DNA from: JAGNZR01 sp051646055
GTDB taxonomy: Bacteria; Fusobacteriota; Fusobacteriia; Fusobacteriales; Fusobacteriaceae
Length of the DNA stretch: 45,303 bases
Assembly: GCA_051646055.1 (NCBI GenBank)
Contig: JBOFCM010000068.1
Coordinates: forward strand, 1-45,303
Reading direction: 5' to 3'
Shown here: piece by piece, positions 1 to 7,447 of the stretch
Layout of the letters: every line of letters begins with the position of its first letter
How positions within the stretch are numbered: position 1 is the first letter of the stretch
Position numbers and translations under genes: made by a program
Notes under the pieces: generated by a model
Seen by the model: the letters and a program-made list of their open reading frames with translations, nothing else
The model's database searches: none
What the model was told of the DNA's origin: nothing

Positions 1-80
1 TTCGAACCCAGAAGTTAAGCCCGTAAACGCTGAAGGTACTTGGTGGGAAGCTGCCCGGGAGAATAGGAATTTGCCAAGTT
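1..80 (+). rRNA. rrf: 5S ribosomal RNA, 3' part
   Basis: The first 80 bases match the 3' two thirds of a bacterial 5S rRNA: the conserved GAACCCAGAAGTTAAGC-like loop-B/helix-III region sits at about 4-20, and the closing strand GAATAGGAATTTGCCAAG lies near the end. The 5' strand that would pair with the closing strand falls outside the window, so the gene is cut by the window edge, not broken. The exact 3' end is estimated. An intrinsic terminator follows directly, so this is the end of an rRNA operon. Confidence 0.93.
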
Positions 81-87
81 ATATGAA

Positions 88-115
88 AAGAGGAGCTGAT
101 GCTTCTCTTTTTTTT
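88..115 (+). terminator. rRNA operon terminator
   Basis: A 9-bp stem (88-96 with 101-109, one G-U pair) with a TGAT loop is followed by a run of T to 115. It lies directly after the 5S gene. Confidence 0.85.
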
Positions 116-142
116 GTATTTGTATATGATTGAAAATAAGTG

Positions 143-172
143 AAAAAAAGAGAGTCATAAAAATGAACTCTC
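143..172 (-). terminator. Terminator for the HAD/YgjP operon
   Basis: Inverted repeat GAGAGT (150-155) and ACTCTC (167-172). On the minus strand the hairpin is followed by seven T residues (143-149 on this strand are A). It lies just downstream of the HAD gene stop. Confidence 0.7.
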
Positions 173-192
173 CTATAGTTTGATATAATCTG

Positions 193-912
193 CTATTCAA
201 CACTTACATTGTCTAGAGTCAGATGATAGATAACATCTTTTCTCTCAACAATTATCTCAGATCTGTGAGCTAAATCAGGATTACTTTTTATATTGTGAAT
301 TAGCTCTTTCGAAGGATTTATAGCCTTAGGTTTTCCTACTAGGGAAAGCATTCCATAATCTCCGTTAGTATCTCCATAGGCATAGCTTTTAGAGAGATCT
401 AATCCATATTTTTCACAGAAGCTGTTTATAGCTCTAATTTTATTGGGAGTATCCCACATAGGCTTGACGTCTCCAGTGAACTTGTCTTCTGAAGTTATAT
501 AGTGAGAACCGATAAAATCATCTGCACCCATTTTTTTTGCCATTCTTTCAACTAAAAAATCGGGACTCCCAGAGATGAAAATGACTTTATGCCCCTGCTC
601 CTTATGCCAAAGAATTCGGTCTCGGCTGTATTTGTAAACTCTATTTCCTTTAAGCTCTAAAACTTGATCGGCAATAAAATTGTTGTATTGGAGGGAGAGT
701 CCTCTAATAGCTTCAACATAGGTAGTTGTCAGATCCTGGAGGTATGAGTCGTAGTCTCCTTTTCTCTCATCCCAAAGTTTATATGATTCTTTAACCTTTC
801 TCTCATACTGGTTGAGATCGATAAGTTCATATTTAATAAGTTTTTTAAAATGTTCAATAAGTAAAGAATCTCTGTAGATAGTTCCATCTATATCAAAAAA
901 TGCTGCAATCAT
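193..912 (-). CDS. HAD-superfamily (subfamily IB, phosphoserine-phosphatase-like) hydrolase
   Basis: A 239-residue HAD hydrolase. Motif I is DIDGT with the nucleophile Asp7 and the acid/base Asp9. A helical cap follows (about 15-90). Motif II is the Ser in FISGS (about 112-116), Lys lies near 150-159, and motif IV is GDTNGD at 180-185, whose Asp residues bind Mg. The spacing and the C1-type helical cap fit subfamily IB, which includes phosphoserine phosphatase and other small phosphomonoesterases. The substrate cannot be read from the sequence. The ATG is preceded by TAGGAGGT. The gene is second after the YgjP-like gene on the same strand, with a 24-base gap, so the two are probably cotranscribed. 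A terminator follows. Confidence 0.85.
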   Translation of the reverse strand: MIAAFFDIDGTIYRDSLLIEHFKKLIKYELIDLNQYERKVKESYKLWDERKGDYDSYLQDLTTTYVEAIRGLSLQYNNFIADQVLELKGNRVYKYSRDRILWHKEQGHKVIFISGSPDFLVERMAKKMGADDFIGSHYITSEDKFTGDVKPMWDTPNKIRAINSFCEKYGLDLSKSYAYGDTNGDYGMLSLVGKPKAINPSKELIHNIKSNPDLAHRSEIIVERKDVIYHLTLDNVSVE

Positions 913-936
913 AAATACCTCCTAATGTATCATAAA

Positions 937-1569
937 TTATAGTTCAAAAAATATCAGTTTTTTCCTTTTTTCTTCATGGTTTGGAAGAATTTTAGAAAGT
1001 TGGAAATAAAATTCTTTTCCATGGTTTCCGTGTTTTAAGTGAGCAATTTCATGTGCCACAACATATTCAATAGCTTCAAGGGGGCTTCCAGAGAGAATAC
1101 AGTTAAAGTTGAGATATTTTTTACTGCTGTTACAGCTTCCCCAACGGGTTTTCATAAATTTAAAACTTACATGTTGGCATCTGAAACCTGTTTCCGAAAG
1201 ATACTTATCCACCAGGGGTGGTATAAGTTCTCTAGATTTTATTTCTAAAAATGTTTTTATCAGAGATTTTTTTTTCTCTTGAGAAAAATCTGATTCTTCT
1301 AGATTCAGATTAAAAAAATTTAAGAGATAGGAGAAGGGCAGTTTATTACCTAAAAAATAAAAAAAATCATAATTTTTTTCAGGGAAGATATCTTTTCTGA
1401 GCTTTACTCTATCCACTCGTTCTTGAATCCAATCTTTTTTTGAGAGAATGAAGTCATCTAGAATTTGTTTGGATATTTTTCTGGGAGCAGAGATAGAAAT
1501 ATCTCCATTGGAATCTATTTTAAGTATTATGTTTTTAATATTTTTTCTCTGAATTTTAATCTGATACAA
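937..1569 (-). CDS. YgjP/SprT-like zinc metallopeptidase-domain protein (M48-related, DUF45)
   Basis: A 210-residue protein of the YgjP (DUF45) family. The zinc-binding helix HEIAH (His173, Glu174, His177) is followed by a third ligand candidate, His183, in HGNHGKEF. The family signature RWGSC lies at 142-146. The N-terminal 110 residues are basic and rich in beta strands, as in the family. YgjP proteins are predicted metalloproteases, often near restriction or NTPase genes, and the physiological substrate is unknown. The start is TTG at 1567-1569, with a strong GGAGGAAG ribosome site upstream; no ATG fits better. It is the first gene of the pair with the HAD hydrolase. Confidence 0.85.
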   Translation of the reverse strand: MYQIKIQRKNIKNIILKIDSNGDISISAPRKISKQILDDFILSKKDWIQERVDRVKLRKDIFPEKNYDFFYFLGNKLPFSYLLNFFNLNLEESDFSQEKKKSLIKTFLEIKSRELIPPLVDKYLSETGFRCQHVSFKFMKTRWGSCNSSKKYLNFNCILSGSPLEAIEYVVAHEIAHLKHGNHGKEFYFQLSKILPNHEEKRKKLIFFEL

Positions 1570-1641
1570 AATCTCTTCCTCCTTCTAAAACTGAGTTAAA
1601 GTATTATACAATTATTTTCAACTAATGTTAAGAAAAAAGTA

Positions 1642-1650
1642 TGGTATAAT
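1642..1650 (+). promoter_or_regulatory. Extended -10 promoter for the M19 dipeptidase gene
   Basis: TGGTATAAT (TG at 1642-1643, TATAAT at 1645-1650) is an extended -10 box with no good -35 at 17 bp. It lies 40 bases before the start codon. Confidence 0.6.
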
Positions 1651-1689
1651 TCTTAAAGAAATATAAAAAAATAAGGAAAAGAGGTTAAA

Positions 1690-2664
1690 ATGAAGATATT
1701 TGACGGCCATGCCGATATATTTTATGATGTTACAAGAAGAGCTTTAGAGGGTGAAAGAGATATTTTAAGAAATTATCACAGAGATAAACTGAAAAAAGGA
1801 GGAATCTTTGGGGGAGTTTTTATCTCATGGATACCGGAAAGAGACTATAACAAAAAGCCTATTGAAAATCCTAGAGCCTATTTTGAATTTATGATGGAAC
1901 AGGTAGAGAGGGAGATAGAAAGTTCCAGAGATTTTTTGAAAATAATAAGAGATAGAGAGGATATGAATGAACTTTTTCAGGATGAAAATTTTATCTATGT
2001 GATAAAAGGCATGGAGGGAATAAAAATAGTGGATGAAACTCTTCAGTTGATAGAACGGCTATATGATCTGGACTACAGATTAATATCTCTCACTTGGAAC
2101 GAGGACAATCTTCTAGCTTCTGGTTGCAGAGGAGATGAAAAAAGAGGGGTTACAGAGCTAGGGAAAAAAGCTCTGAAAAAAATGGAAGATTTAGGGATAG
2201 TTATAGACGTATCCCATCTCAATGAAAAAAGTTTTTGGGATGTTATAAATAATACCAACTCGCCAATAGTGGCATCACACTCCAATGCATATGCACTTTG
2301 CAGACAGAAAAGAAATCTGACAGATGAGCAGATTAAGGCCATAGGAGCTAAAGGTGGTGTTATAGGCTTGAATGCCTATAGAGGATTTGTAAGTGAGAAT
2401 GAAGAGGAGAAAGATATAGAGCATCTGGTGAATCATCTAGATTATATAGTCTCTCTGATTGGAATAAAACATGTGGCTCTAGGATTTGATTTCTGCGAAT
2501 ATCTTTACAGTGATGATGATAAGATGAATCCTGATGGACTGAAAGATGCCAGTGAAGCGTATAAAATTCTCGATATATTGAAGAGAAGAGGCTATAGCCA
2601 GGAAGATATTCAGGCTATAGCCTATGGTAATCTGAAAAGATTATTTATGGAAGTGCTGAAATAA
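1690..2664 (+). CDS. Membrane dipeptidase-like peptidase, family M19
   Basis: A 324-residue amidohydrolase-fold dipeptidase of the renal dipeptidase family. The metal site is recognisable: HxD at His7/Asp9, the bridging Glu in KGMEG (about residue 110), His in VSHLN, His in ASHSN, and an Asp in GFDF. In this family a two-zinc centre hydrolyses dipeptides, including some with D- or dehydro-amino acids. It has no signal peptide, so it is probably cytosolic and serves peptide catabolism. The ribosome site is AAGAGG, 6 bases before the ATG. Its stop lies only 2 bases from the stop of the convergent cyclic-nucleotide-binding gene. Confidence 0.92.
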   Translation: MKIFDGHADIFYDVTRRALEGERDILRNYHRDKLKKGGIFGGVFISWIPERDYNKKPIENPRAYFEFMMEQVEREIESSRDFLKIIRDREDMNELFQDENFIYVIKGMEGIKIVDETLQLIERLYDLDYRLISLTWNEDNLLASGCRGDEKRGVTELGKKALKKMEDLGIVIDVSHLNEKSFWDVINNTNSPIVASHSNAYALCRQKRNLTDEQIKAIGAKGGVIGLNAYRGFVSENEEEKDIEHLVNHLDYIVSLIGIKHVALGFDFCEYLYSDDDKMNPDGLKDASEAYKILDILKRRGYSQEDIQAIAYGNLKRLFMEVLK

Positions 2665-2666
2665 AT

Positions 2667-3146
2667 TTAGTAATATTCTTTATCTTGCTGAGGTTGAGAA
2701 TCAATATTATGCACTATAAAATTATCAGCATTGGCCAGACGTCTACAGCACTCACGGGCTATATTCAAGATAAGTTTTATAAAAAATTCTGGATTAGATT
2801 TTTTCAGATTGTAAAGATTTTTTTTTGGCAATACCAGTATTTCACATGGAGTCAGGGCAATACAGTCTGCTAAATTTGGAATGATACCTATAAGCTCCAC
2901 CTCTCCGAAGGAGTCCCCTAATCCTAATTTAATAAGCTCAATATCGTTTTTTAAAACTGAAACTTCACCGGACTTTATAATATATAGATTGGTGGGAGAT
3001 CCTCCCTCTTGAATGATAATATCATCTTTTTCATAAGTTGCAGGAACAAAGAGTGCCATGAGGGACTTTATCTCATCTTCATTCATGGCACCCAATATTG
3101 GAATTTTAAGAAGTATATCTTTTATAGATTCAAAATTACTATCCAT
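2667..3146 (-). CDS. Lone cyclic-nucleotide-binding (Crp-like) domain protein, no DNA-binding domain
   Basis: A cupin-fold cNMP-binding domain of about 159 residues. It shows the typical layout: a helical lead, then strands around DIIIQEGG, the phosphate-binding-cassette position FGEVELIG, and a C-terminal helix. No helix-turn-helix follows, unlike Crp/Fnr regulators. The cassette reads FGEVELIGIIPNLADC and lacks the usual Arg, so binding of cAMP is doubtful. I chose the ATG at 3144-3146 because GGGAG lies 9 bases before it. The longer reading frame to 3203 would run through the promoter at 3195-3223. Function is unknown; such single-domain proteins may act as ligand-responsive partners. Confidence 0.8.
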   Translation of the reverse strand: MDSNFESIKDILLKIPILGAMNEDEIKSLMALFVPATYEKDDIIIQEGGSPTNLYIIKSGEVSVLKNDIELIKLGLGDSFGEVELIGIIPNLADCIALTPCEILVLPKKNLYNLKKSNPEFFIKLILNIARECCRRLANADNFIVHNIDSQPQQDKEYY

Positions 3147-3194
3147 TACAATCATCTCCCGTAAAAAATATTTTAAAAATACTCTGCTAATTAT

Positions 3195-3223
3195 ATTATA
3201 CATTTAAAAAAACAGAAAATCAA
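3195..3223 (-). promoter_or_regulatory. Promoter for the cyclic-nucleotide-binding gene
   Basis: On the minus strand, TTGATT (3223-3218), 17 bases, then TATAAT (3200-3195). It overlaps the 5' end of the longer reading frame and so supports the downstream start. Confidence 0.6.
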
Positions 3224-3279
3224 AATCCGTAAAAAAAATCTTCTCAATAGAAGAAAAATATGTTAGAATACAGGAAAGT

Positions 3280-3355
3280 GCCATCTTAGCTCAGTCGGTA
3301 GAGCAATACCATGGTAAGGTAGAGGTCGTTGGTTCGATTCCGATAGGTGGCACCA
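3280..3355 (+). tRNA. tRNA-Thr(GGT)
   Basis: A full 76-base cloverleaf. The acceptor stem is GCCATCT/AGGTGGC with one G-U pair, the discriminator is A, and CCA is encoded. The D arm is GCTCAGTCGGTAGAGC. The anticodon loop ATGGTAA places GGT at 34-36, and the T arm is GTTGG-TTCGATT-CCGAT. Anticodon GGT reads ACC/ACU threonine codons. Pair 27-43 is A-G, a mismatch at the end of the anticodon stem, so that stem has only four good pairs. Confidence 0.96.
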
Positions 3356-3395
3356 TTTTTTTATTTATTTTATAATTTAAAGGAAGTGTGAATAA

Positions 3396-4646
3396 ATGCT
3401 GAAAATAAAACTGTTATTTCTAGCAGTTCTAGCTTCTACAACAATCTCTGCTCACGAAAATATTGTATCACCTCAGGTAAATTCAGAGAAAAGTGTAGGG
3501 CAGACACCTGCAAAAAAACAGAGTGCCAACTACATAATAGATGAACATAGTAAAGTGCCATTAATGGCCACTTACGACAATGCTATTCCAAAAGATATAA
3601 AATTTATGGATAGATTCTCAGGGGATGAACCTGAACTTCTGGATTATGTTTTTGTAAGAACATTGAAAGCCAATGTAAGAGCTTTGCCGGGATTGAATTC
3701 TCCAGTTCTGGAGCAGATAGATTTCAATAAAAAAATAAGAATATACTCTAAAGTTATGAATATGGGTACTTTCTGGTATGAAGTAAAAACTTCAAAGGGA
3801 GAGAGAGGATATATTTCTGCTCAACTGGTAGCCTTCAGAACTTTTAGATTTAATGAAGCTTTAAAAAGAATAACAAAAGTAGAAAACTTTATAGATGAAG
3901 CTAGAAGAGATGGGATTTCTCTTGCTGTGGTAAACTCTTATGCACCTAATCCTAACAATGAAAACATGGATAGGAAAAAGGATAAATACGGACATTCTGC
4001 AGATCAAAATACACGTGCTCTGACGGATAATGGAGAAGAAATTTTCATTCCAGACCGTTCTATAATGACTATTTTGGAGAGAGAGGGAAATACAGCCAGA
4101 GTAAAGGTTGAATCTATTCCTGAAATTTTAAATATAAATACAAGAAATCTTTCCCCACAAGCTAAACTTGATAATCAAAAAGTAGAGAAAGCAGTGGTTA
4201 TAGATACAGAAAATCAGAATATGATTATATTTGAAAAAATAGAGGGAGAGTGGTCAATAATCTCCTATGTGCAGAGTAAAACAGGTTTAGAAAGTAAGTT
4301 GGGATTTGAAACTCCTAAGGGAAGTTTCTTAGCAGCAGTATCTAAATTTGAGATGCTGTATAATAATGAAATTAGCGAGAAGATGGGGTATGCAAGATAT
4401 GCCACAAGATTCTCAGGTGGAGGCTATCTCCATGGAACTCCGGTTAACTATGAGGAGCTCATCAACAAAGAATACTTTATGAGTCAGAAAGAGGAGAATT
4501 TGGGAACTCTTTCAGGAACAAGAAAATGTGTTAGGACATCAGAGGACCATGCTAGATTTATTTTTGATTGGATAACTAACAATCAGTATAACAGAAATTC
4601 AAATGATCAGCATATAAGAGATAATGTTTTGTTTGTAATTCTGTAA
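3396..4646 (+). CDS. Exported L,D-transpeptidase (YkuD fold) with SH3-like domains
   Basis: A 416-residue protein with a cleavable signal peptide (hydrophobic core about 4-17, likely cleavage near ISA-HE). A bacterial SH3 domain lies at about 85-150 (VRTLKANVRALPG through RGYISAQLV). A second SH3-like segment lies at about 200-245. The C-terminal YkuD catalytic domain spans about 265-416. The catalytic pair is His346 (HGTP) and Cys378 (TRKCVR). L,D-transpeptidases cross-link peptidoglycan or attach proteins to it. The residue before the Cys is Lys where most family members have Gly (GC), and the spacing and RKCVR context differ from the Bacillus and E. coli enzymes. The OmpA-like lipoprotein gene follows 28 bases later, so the two form an envelope unit. 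Confidence 0.85.
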   Translation: MLKIKLLFLAVLASTTISAHENIVSPQVNSEKSVGQTPAKKQSANYIIDEHSKVPLMATYDNAIPKDIKFMDRFSGDEPELLDYVFVRTLKANVRALPGLNSPVLEQIDFNKKIRIYSKVMNMGTFWYEVKTSKGERGYISAQLVAFRTFRFNEALKRITKVENFIDEARRDGISLAVVNSYAPNPNNENMDRKKDKYGHSADQNTRALTDNGEEIFIPDRSIMTILEREGNTARVKVESIPEILNINTRNLSPQAKLDNQKVEKAVVIDTENQNMIIFEKIEGEWSIISYVQSKTGLESKLGFETPKGSFLAAVSKFEMLYNNEISEKMGYARYATRFSGGGYLHGTPVNYEELINKEYFMSQKEENLGTLSGTRKCVRTSEDHARFIFDWITNNQYNRNSNDQHIRDNVLFVIL

Positions 4647-4674
4647 TTTTAATTATTATGAATGGGAGGAAAAA

Positions 4675-5214
4675 ATGAAAAAATTATTAGTAATTGGTTT
4701 TATTATGGCCGCAATGGCAGGGTGTTCATCTAGAAATGTAAAAGATCTTAATATAAACTCTAAAGATAATCTTTTAATGGAGAATGTAAACTCTGACAGA
4801 AGAGACTTAGAAGATATAATAGTATTTAATGAGGATGGAGTTTCTATAAGAAGAGAGGGAAATAATCTAATTCTGACTATGGAAGAGAATGTTCTTTTTG
4901 ATCTGAATCAGGCTCAGGTAAAGAATAGAATCAAGCCGGCGTTGAACACTCTATCAAGAGCTTTAAAAGAAAATCCTGATATCAGAATAAAAATAGACGG
5001 ATATACGTGTAACTTAGGTTCTGAAAATCACAACTTAGAATTATCTCTGAATAGATCTAAAGCTATAAAAGAATATATGATGCTAAGAGGGGTTGTTCCA
5101 AACAATGTAACAGTTGAAGGATACGGAGAATCTGATCCTAAAGCTTCCAATGAAACAGAAGAACTGAGAGCACAGAACAGAAGAGTTGAATTTATAATCT
5201 CGAGAGCTTACTAA
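4675..5214 (+). CDS. OmpA-family peptidoglycan-binding lipoprotein (Pal-like)
   Basis: A 179-residue lipoprotein. The lipobox MAGC gives lipidation at Cys17. A linker of about 50 residues follows, then an OmpA C-terminal domain (about 72-178). Its signature includes NVLFDLNQAQVK, the peptidoglycan-contact segment IDGYTCNLGSENHNLELSLNRSKA, and the closing NRRVEF. The usual HTD of the ligand loop reads YTC here. Such proteins tether the outer membrane to the wall. No tolB or tolQ is adjacent, so assignment as Pal itself is not supported. It is probably cotranscribed with the L,D-transpeptidase. The ribosome site is GGGAGG and a strong terminator follows. Confidence 0.9.
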   Translation: MKKLLVIGFIMAAMAGCSSRNVKDLNINSKDNLLMENVNSDRRDLEDIIVFNEDGVSIRREGNNLILTMEENVLFDLNQAQVKNRIKPALNTLSRALKENPDIRIKIDGYTCNLGSENHNLELSLNRSKAIKEYMMLRGVVPNNVTVEGYGESDPKASNETEELRAQNRRVEFIISRAY

Positions 5215-5220
5215 TATATA

Positions 5221-5254
5221 ACAGGCATGGAAATTCCATGCCTGTATTTTTTTT
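5221..5254 (+). terminator. Terminator after the OmpA-like lipoprotein
   Basis: A perfect 10-bp stem (5221-5230 with 5236-5245, ACAGGCATGG/CCATGCCTGT) with loop AAATT, followed by a T run. Confidence 0.92.
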
Positions 5255-5287
5255 GCCCATTATAAAAGAGGAATTCTGATGAGATTA

Positions 5288-5296
5288 TGGTATAAA
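5288..5296 (+). promoter_or_regulatory. Extended -10 promoter for the small ORF
   Basis: TGGTATAAA (TG at 5288-5289, TATAAA at 5291-5296), 44 bases before the start at 5340. Confidence 0.45.
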
Positions 5297-5339
5297 TTAC
5301 TGAAAGATCAATTTTCAATTAAATATCGGGGGAGAAAAA

Positions 5340-5561
5340 ATGAGAGTAAGGATTCTTTTAGAGAAAAAATTAGAGATGCTGGACATAACTTACGAAATTC
5401 TGAAAATAAAAAGATCTATGACCAAGGATGTAAAAGAATTTCTGGATATAGAGAGAGAATTAAAAAATATAAGAGAGAAAAGAGTTTTGATAAAAAAACT
5501 GATACACAGCATCACTTGGGAGAACCTGATAGAGGCAAAGGAGTTAGGATTGCTAGGATAA
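5340..5561 (+). CDS. Small hypothetical coiled-coil protein
   Basis: A 73-residue, charged, helix-rich protein (MRVRILLEKKLEMLDITY start, Glu/Lys heptad-like pattern through residue 55). I do not recognise a family. Support comes from the strong ribosome site GGGGGAG, 5 bases before the ATG, a candidate extended -10 promoter 44 bases upstream, and a terminator 17 bases after the stop. A longer reading frame in another phase (5279-5566) overlaps it, but that frame is extremely basic, has no sensible hydrophobic pattern, and starts upstream of the -10 box. Probably a real small gene, of unknown function. Confidence 0.55.
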   Translation: MRVRILLEKKLEMLDITYEILKIKRSMTKDVKEFLDIERELKNIREKRVLIKKLIHSITWENLIEAKELGLLG

Positions 5562-5577
5562 TATAAATTTATAGAAA

Positions 5578-5609
5578 AAACCGCAGTGATTCTTTTATCT
5601 CTGCGGTTT
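5578..5609. terminator. Bidirectional terminator between the small ORF and glsA
   Basis: A perfect 9-bp stem AAACCGCAG (5578-5586) / CTGCGGTTT (5601-5609), flanked by A on one side and T-rich sequence on the other. It can serve both converging genes. Confidence 0.8.
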
Positions 5610-5629
5610 CAATATTTTCAAGGTTGAAA

Positions 5630-6544
5630 TTAAAATATACTTAGATCTAGTCTGGAAGATAAATCAGCCAGCACAGAGACTCCGGCAATACTGTTTCCCT
5701 TTGTATCTAGGGATGGACCGAAGACACCGATTCCCATCTTACCGGGAACTACTGCCATAATTCCTCCTCCAACACCTGACTTGGAAGGAATCCCAACTTT
5801 AACAGCGTATTCTCCTGAACCGTCATACATTCCGCAGGTAACCATGAGAGTTTTTACTATTTTACAAACATGCTCGCTCACAACTCTCTCTCCCGTGGAG
5901 GTCACTCCGTTTCTGGCAAGGAACATAGAGAATTTAGCCAAATCTGTAGCAGTCACTTCGATGGAGCACTGTTTAAAATAGATATCCAGTGCATCTTCTA
6001 CATCACCTTCGATCAAACTTTCAGCTTTAAGAAGATAACCCATGGCACGATTTCTGTTGCCTGTAAGTTTTTCTCCCTCGTAGATTTCCTGGTTGATATC
6101 TAAATTGGGATTTTCAGAAATTTTTCTGAAAAAATCCAATATTCTTCCGAATCTCAATTCTGCTGTTTCACCTTTAATCATGGAACAGACTTCGATAGCT
6201 CCGGCATTGATCATGGGATTAAAAGGTTTTTTCATGGTTGTAGCAGTTTCTAGCTTTACAATAGAGTTAAAGGCATCTCCAGTGGGTTCCATACCTACCT
6301 TGCTGAAAACATATTCGATTCCATTATCCAAGATGGCCAGCATAAGTGAAAGAGGTTTGGAGACACTTTGTATAGTGAATTTTACTTCTGCATCTCCTGC
6401 AGAAAAACAGCCGTCTTCATTTATGAGACAGATTCCCAAATGTTCTCTATTGGCTTTGGAGAGACCAGGGATATAATTCGCAACAGTTCCGTGTAAAGTC
6501 TGATATTTGTGGTAATTGATTACAGTTTCAAGATATTTTTCCAT
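5630..6544 (-). CDS. glsA: Glutaminase A
   Basis: A 304-residue serine-lysine-dependent glutaminase of the beta-lactamase-like fold, converting L-glutamine to glutamate and ammonia in the cytosol. The catalytic pair is Ser60 and Lys63 in QSVSK. Other family blocks are visible: NPMINAGAIE (about 112-121), the Glu/Asn-containing NRNRAMGYLL, and the C-terminal SGVGGGIMAVVPGKMGIGVFSP-like block, where the last residues read GPSLD. The length is normal. It is transcribed alone, with a terminator behind it and an AT-rich 275-base gap in front. In an amino-acid-fermenting bacterium it would feed glutamate fermentation. Confidence 0.97.
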   Translation of the reverse strand: MEKYLETVINYHKYQTLHGTVANYIPGLSKANREHLGICLINEDGCFSAGDAEVKFTIQSVSKPLSLMLAILDNGIEYVFSKVGMEPTGDAFNSIVKLETATTMKKPFNPMINAGAIEVCSMIKGETAELRFGRILDFFRKISENPNLDINQEIYEGEKLTGNRNRAMGYLLKAESLIEGDVEDALDIYFKQCSIEVTATDLAKFSMFLARNGVTSTGERVVSEHVCKIVKTLMVTCGMYDGSGEYAVKVGIPSKSGVGGGIMAVVPGKMGIGVFGPSLDTKGNSIAGVSVLADLSSRLDLSIF

Positions 6545-6741
6545 AATGCACTTCCTTTATATAAAATTTAAATTTCTATTTAAGTTAAAAAACAAACCAT
6601 TATATATCAAAATAATTTTTTATGTTTCAATATAAAATATTTTAACATAAAAAAACAAAAAAACAAATGAAATACTCTATCTGAAACTGTAAAAAATAAA
6701 TAAAACAAAAGTATAACATAAAAAATATAGATGATAAATAG

Positions 6742-6770
6742 TTGTATAGGATAAAATTTAAATTTATGAT
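6742..6770 (+). promoter_or_regulatory. Promoter for the YgjV-GNAT gene
   Basis: TTGTAT (6742-6747), 17 bases, TATGAT (6765-6770), 50 bases before the ATG at 6820. Apart from the glsA leader and this promoter I see nothing else in the 6545-6819 gap except an exact 15-base repeat (6561-6575 and 6751-6765). Confidence 0.5.
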
Positions 6771-6819
6771 AAAATGCACAGTGTGAATTATATTAAAATG
6801 AATCGTTTGGGAGGGAAAA

Positions 6820-7425
6820 ATGAATTTAATTGAGGTTTTTGGAATAGTATCATCGATAGTAATCCTAGTATCGCTGTCCATGACATCTATAATAAAGTTA
6901 AGGGTAATAAATCTGGTGGGGTGCCTGCTTTTTGCTGGTTATGGCTATGCCATTGGTTCTTTTTCAACAATGTTTATGAATATAGGTATAGCTTTTATGA
7001 ACCTTTACTATCTGAGAAAATTATATTCTATCAAGGAGTCCTATGAGATAGTTAGGGCTGACAGAGAAAGTGATTATTTTAAACTTTTTATAGAAAAAAA
7101 TGCAGGAGATATAGATAAATTTTTTTCTAGAGAGAGTCTGAATCAGTCTCAGGAGATTTATTATCTTCTGAGAAATAATTATACAGCAGGAATAATAGGA
7201 TGGAAAACGGAAGGTACAGATGTGGAGATAACTATAGATTATGTTACAGAGAGGTTCCGTGATTATACTTTTGGGAAGTATATTTTTCAAGAACGACTGG
7301 AAATGTTCAGAAAAGAAGGGTATAAAAGATTGATTCAAAAAACAGAGAACCCGTTACATCAAAATTATCTCAAAAAAATAGGGTTTTTCCAGGAAAAAAA
7401 TGGAGTTTTTATAAAAAATATTTAA
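6820..7425 (+). CDS. YgjV-like membrane domain joined to a GNAT-like domain
   Basis: A 201-residue protein. Residues 5-66 contain three closely packed hydrophobic helices with the small-residue pattern of the YgjV/Imp family (GCLLFAGYGYAIG at about 34-46). Residues 70-201 look like a GNAT acyltransferase core: acidic strands, then TAGIIGWKT (strand beta-4), a turn RFRDYTFGKYIF where acetyl-CoA would bind, and a closing block HQNYLKKIGFFQ typical of the GNAT C-terminus. The classical Q/RxxGxG/A pyrophosphate motif is poorly kept, so catalysis is uncertain. The ribosome site is GGGAGGG. The flavin oxidoreductase follows 22 bases later and is likely cotranscribed. Confidence 0.7.
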   Translation: MNLIEVFGIVSSIVILVSLSMTSIIKLRVINLVGCLLFAGYGYAIGSFSTMFMNIGIAFMNLYYLRKLYSIKESYEIVRADRESDYFKLFIEKNAGDIDKFFSRESLNQSQEIYYLLRNNYTAGIIGWKTEGTDVEITIDYVTERFRDYTFGKYIFQERLEMFRKEGYKRLIQKTENPLHQNYLKKIGFFQEKNGVFIKNI

Positions 7426-7447
7426 TATTTTTTTAAAGGAGCGGGAT

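Noticed and set aside
15..203. A 62-codon minus-strand reading frame over the 5S gene
   Set aside because: It runs through the 5S rRNA and its terminator; no ribosome site and no recognisable protein.
3147..3203. N-terminal extension of the cyclic-nucleotide-binding protein
   Set aside because: The region holds a TTGATT-17-TATAAT promoter, and a good ribosome site serves the ATG at 3146.
5279..5566. A 95-codon frame starting at 5279
   Set aside because: It overlaps the better-supported small gene in another phase, begins upstream of the -10 box, and its product is almost only charged residues.
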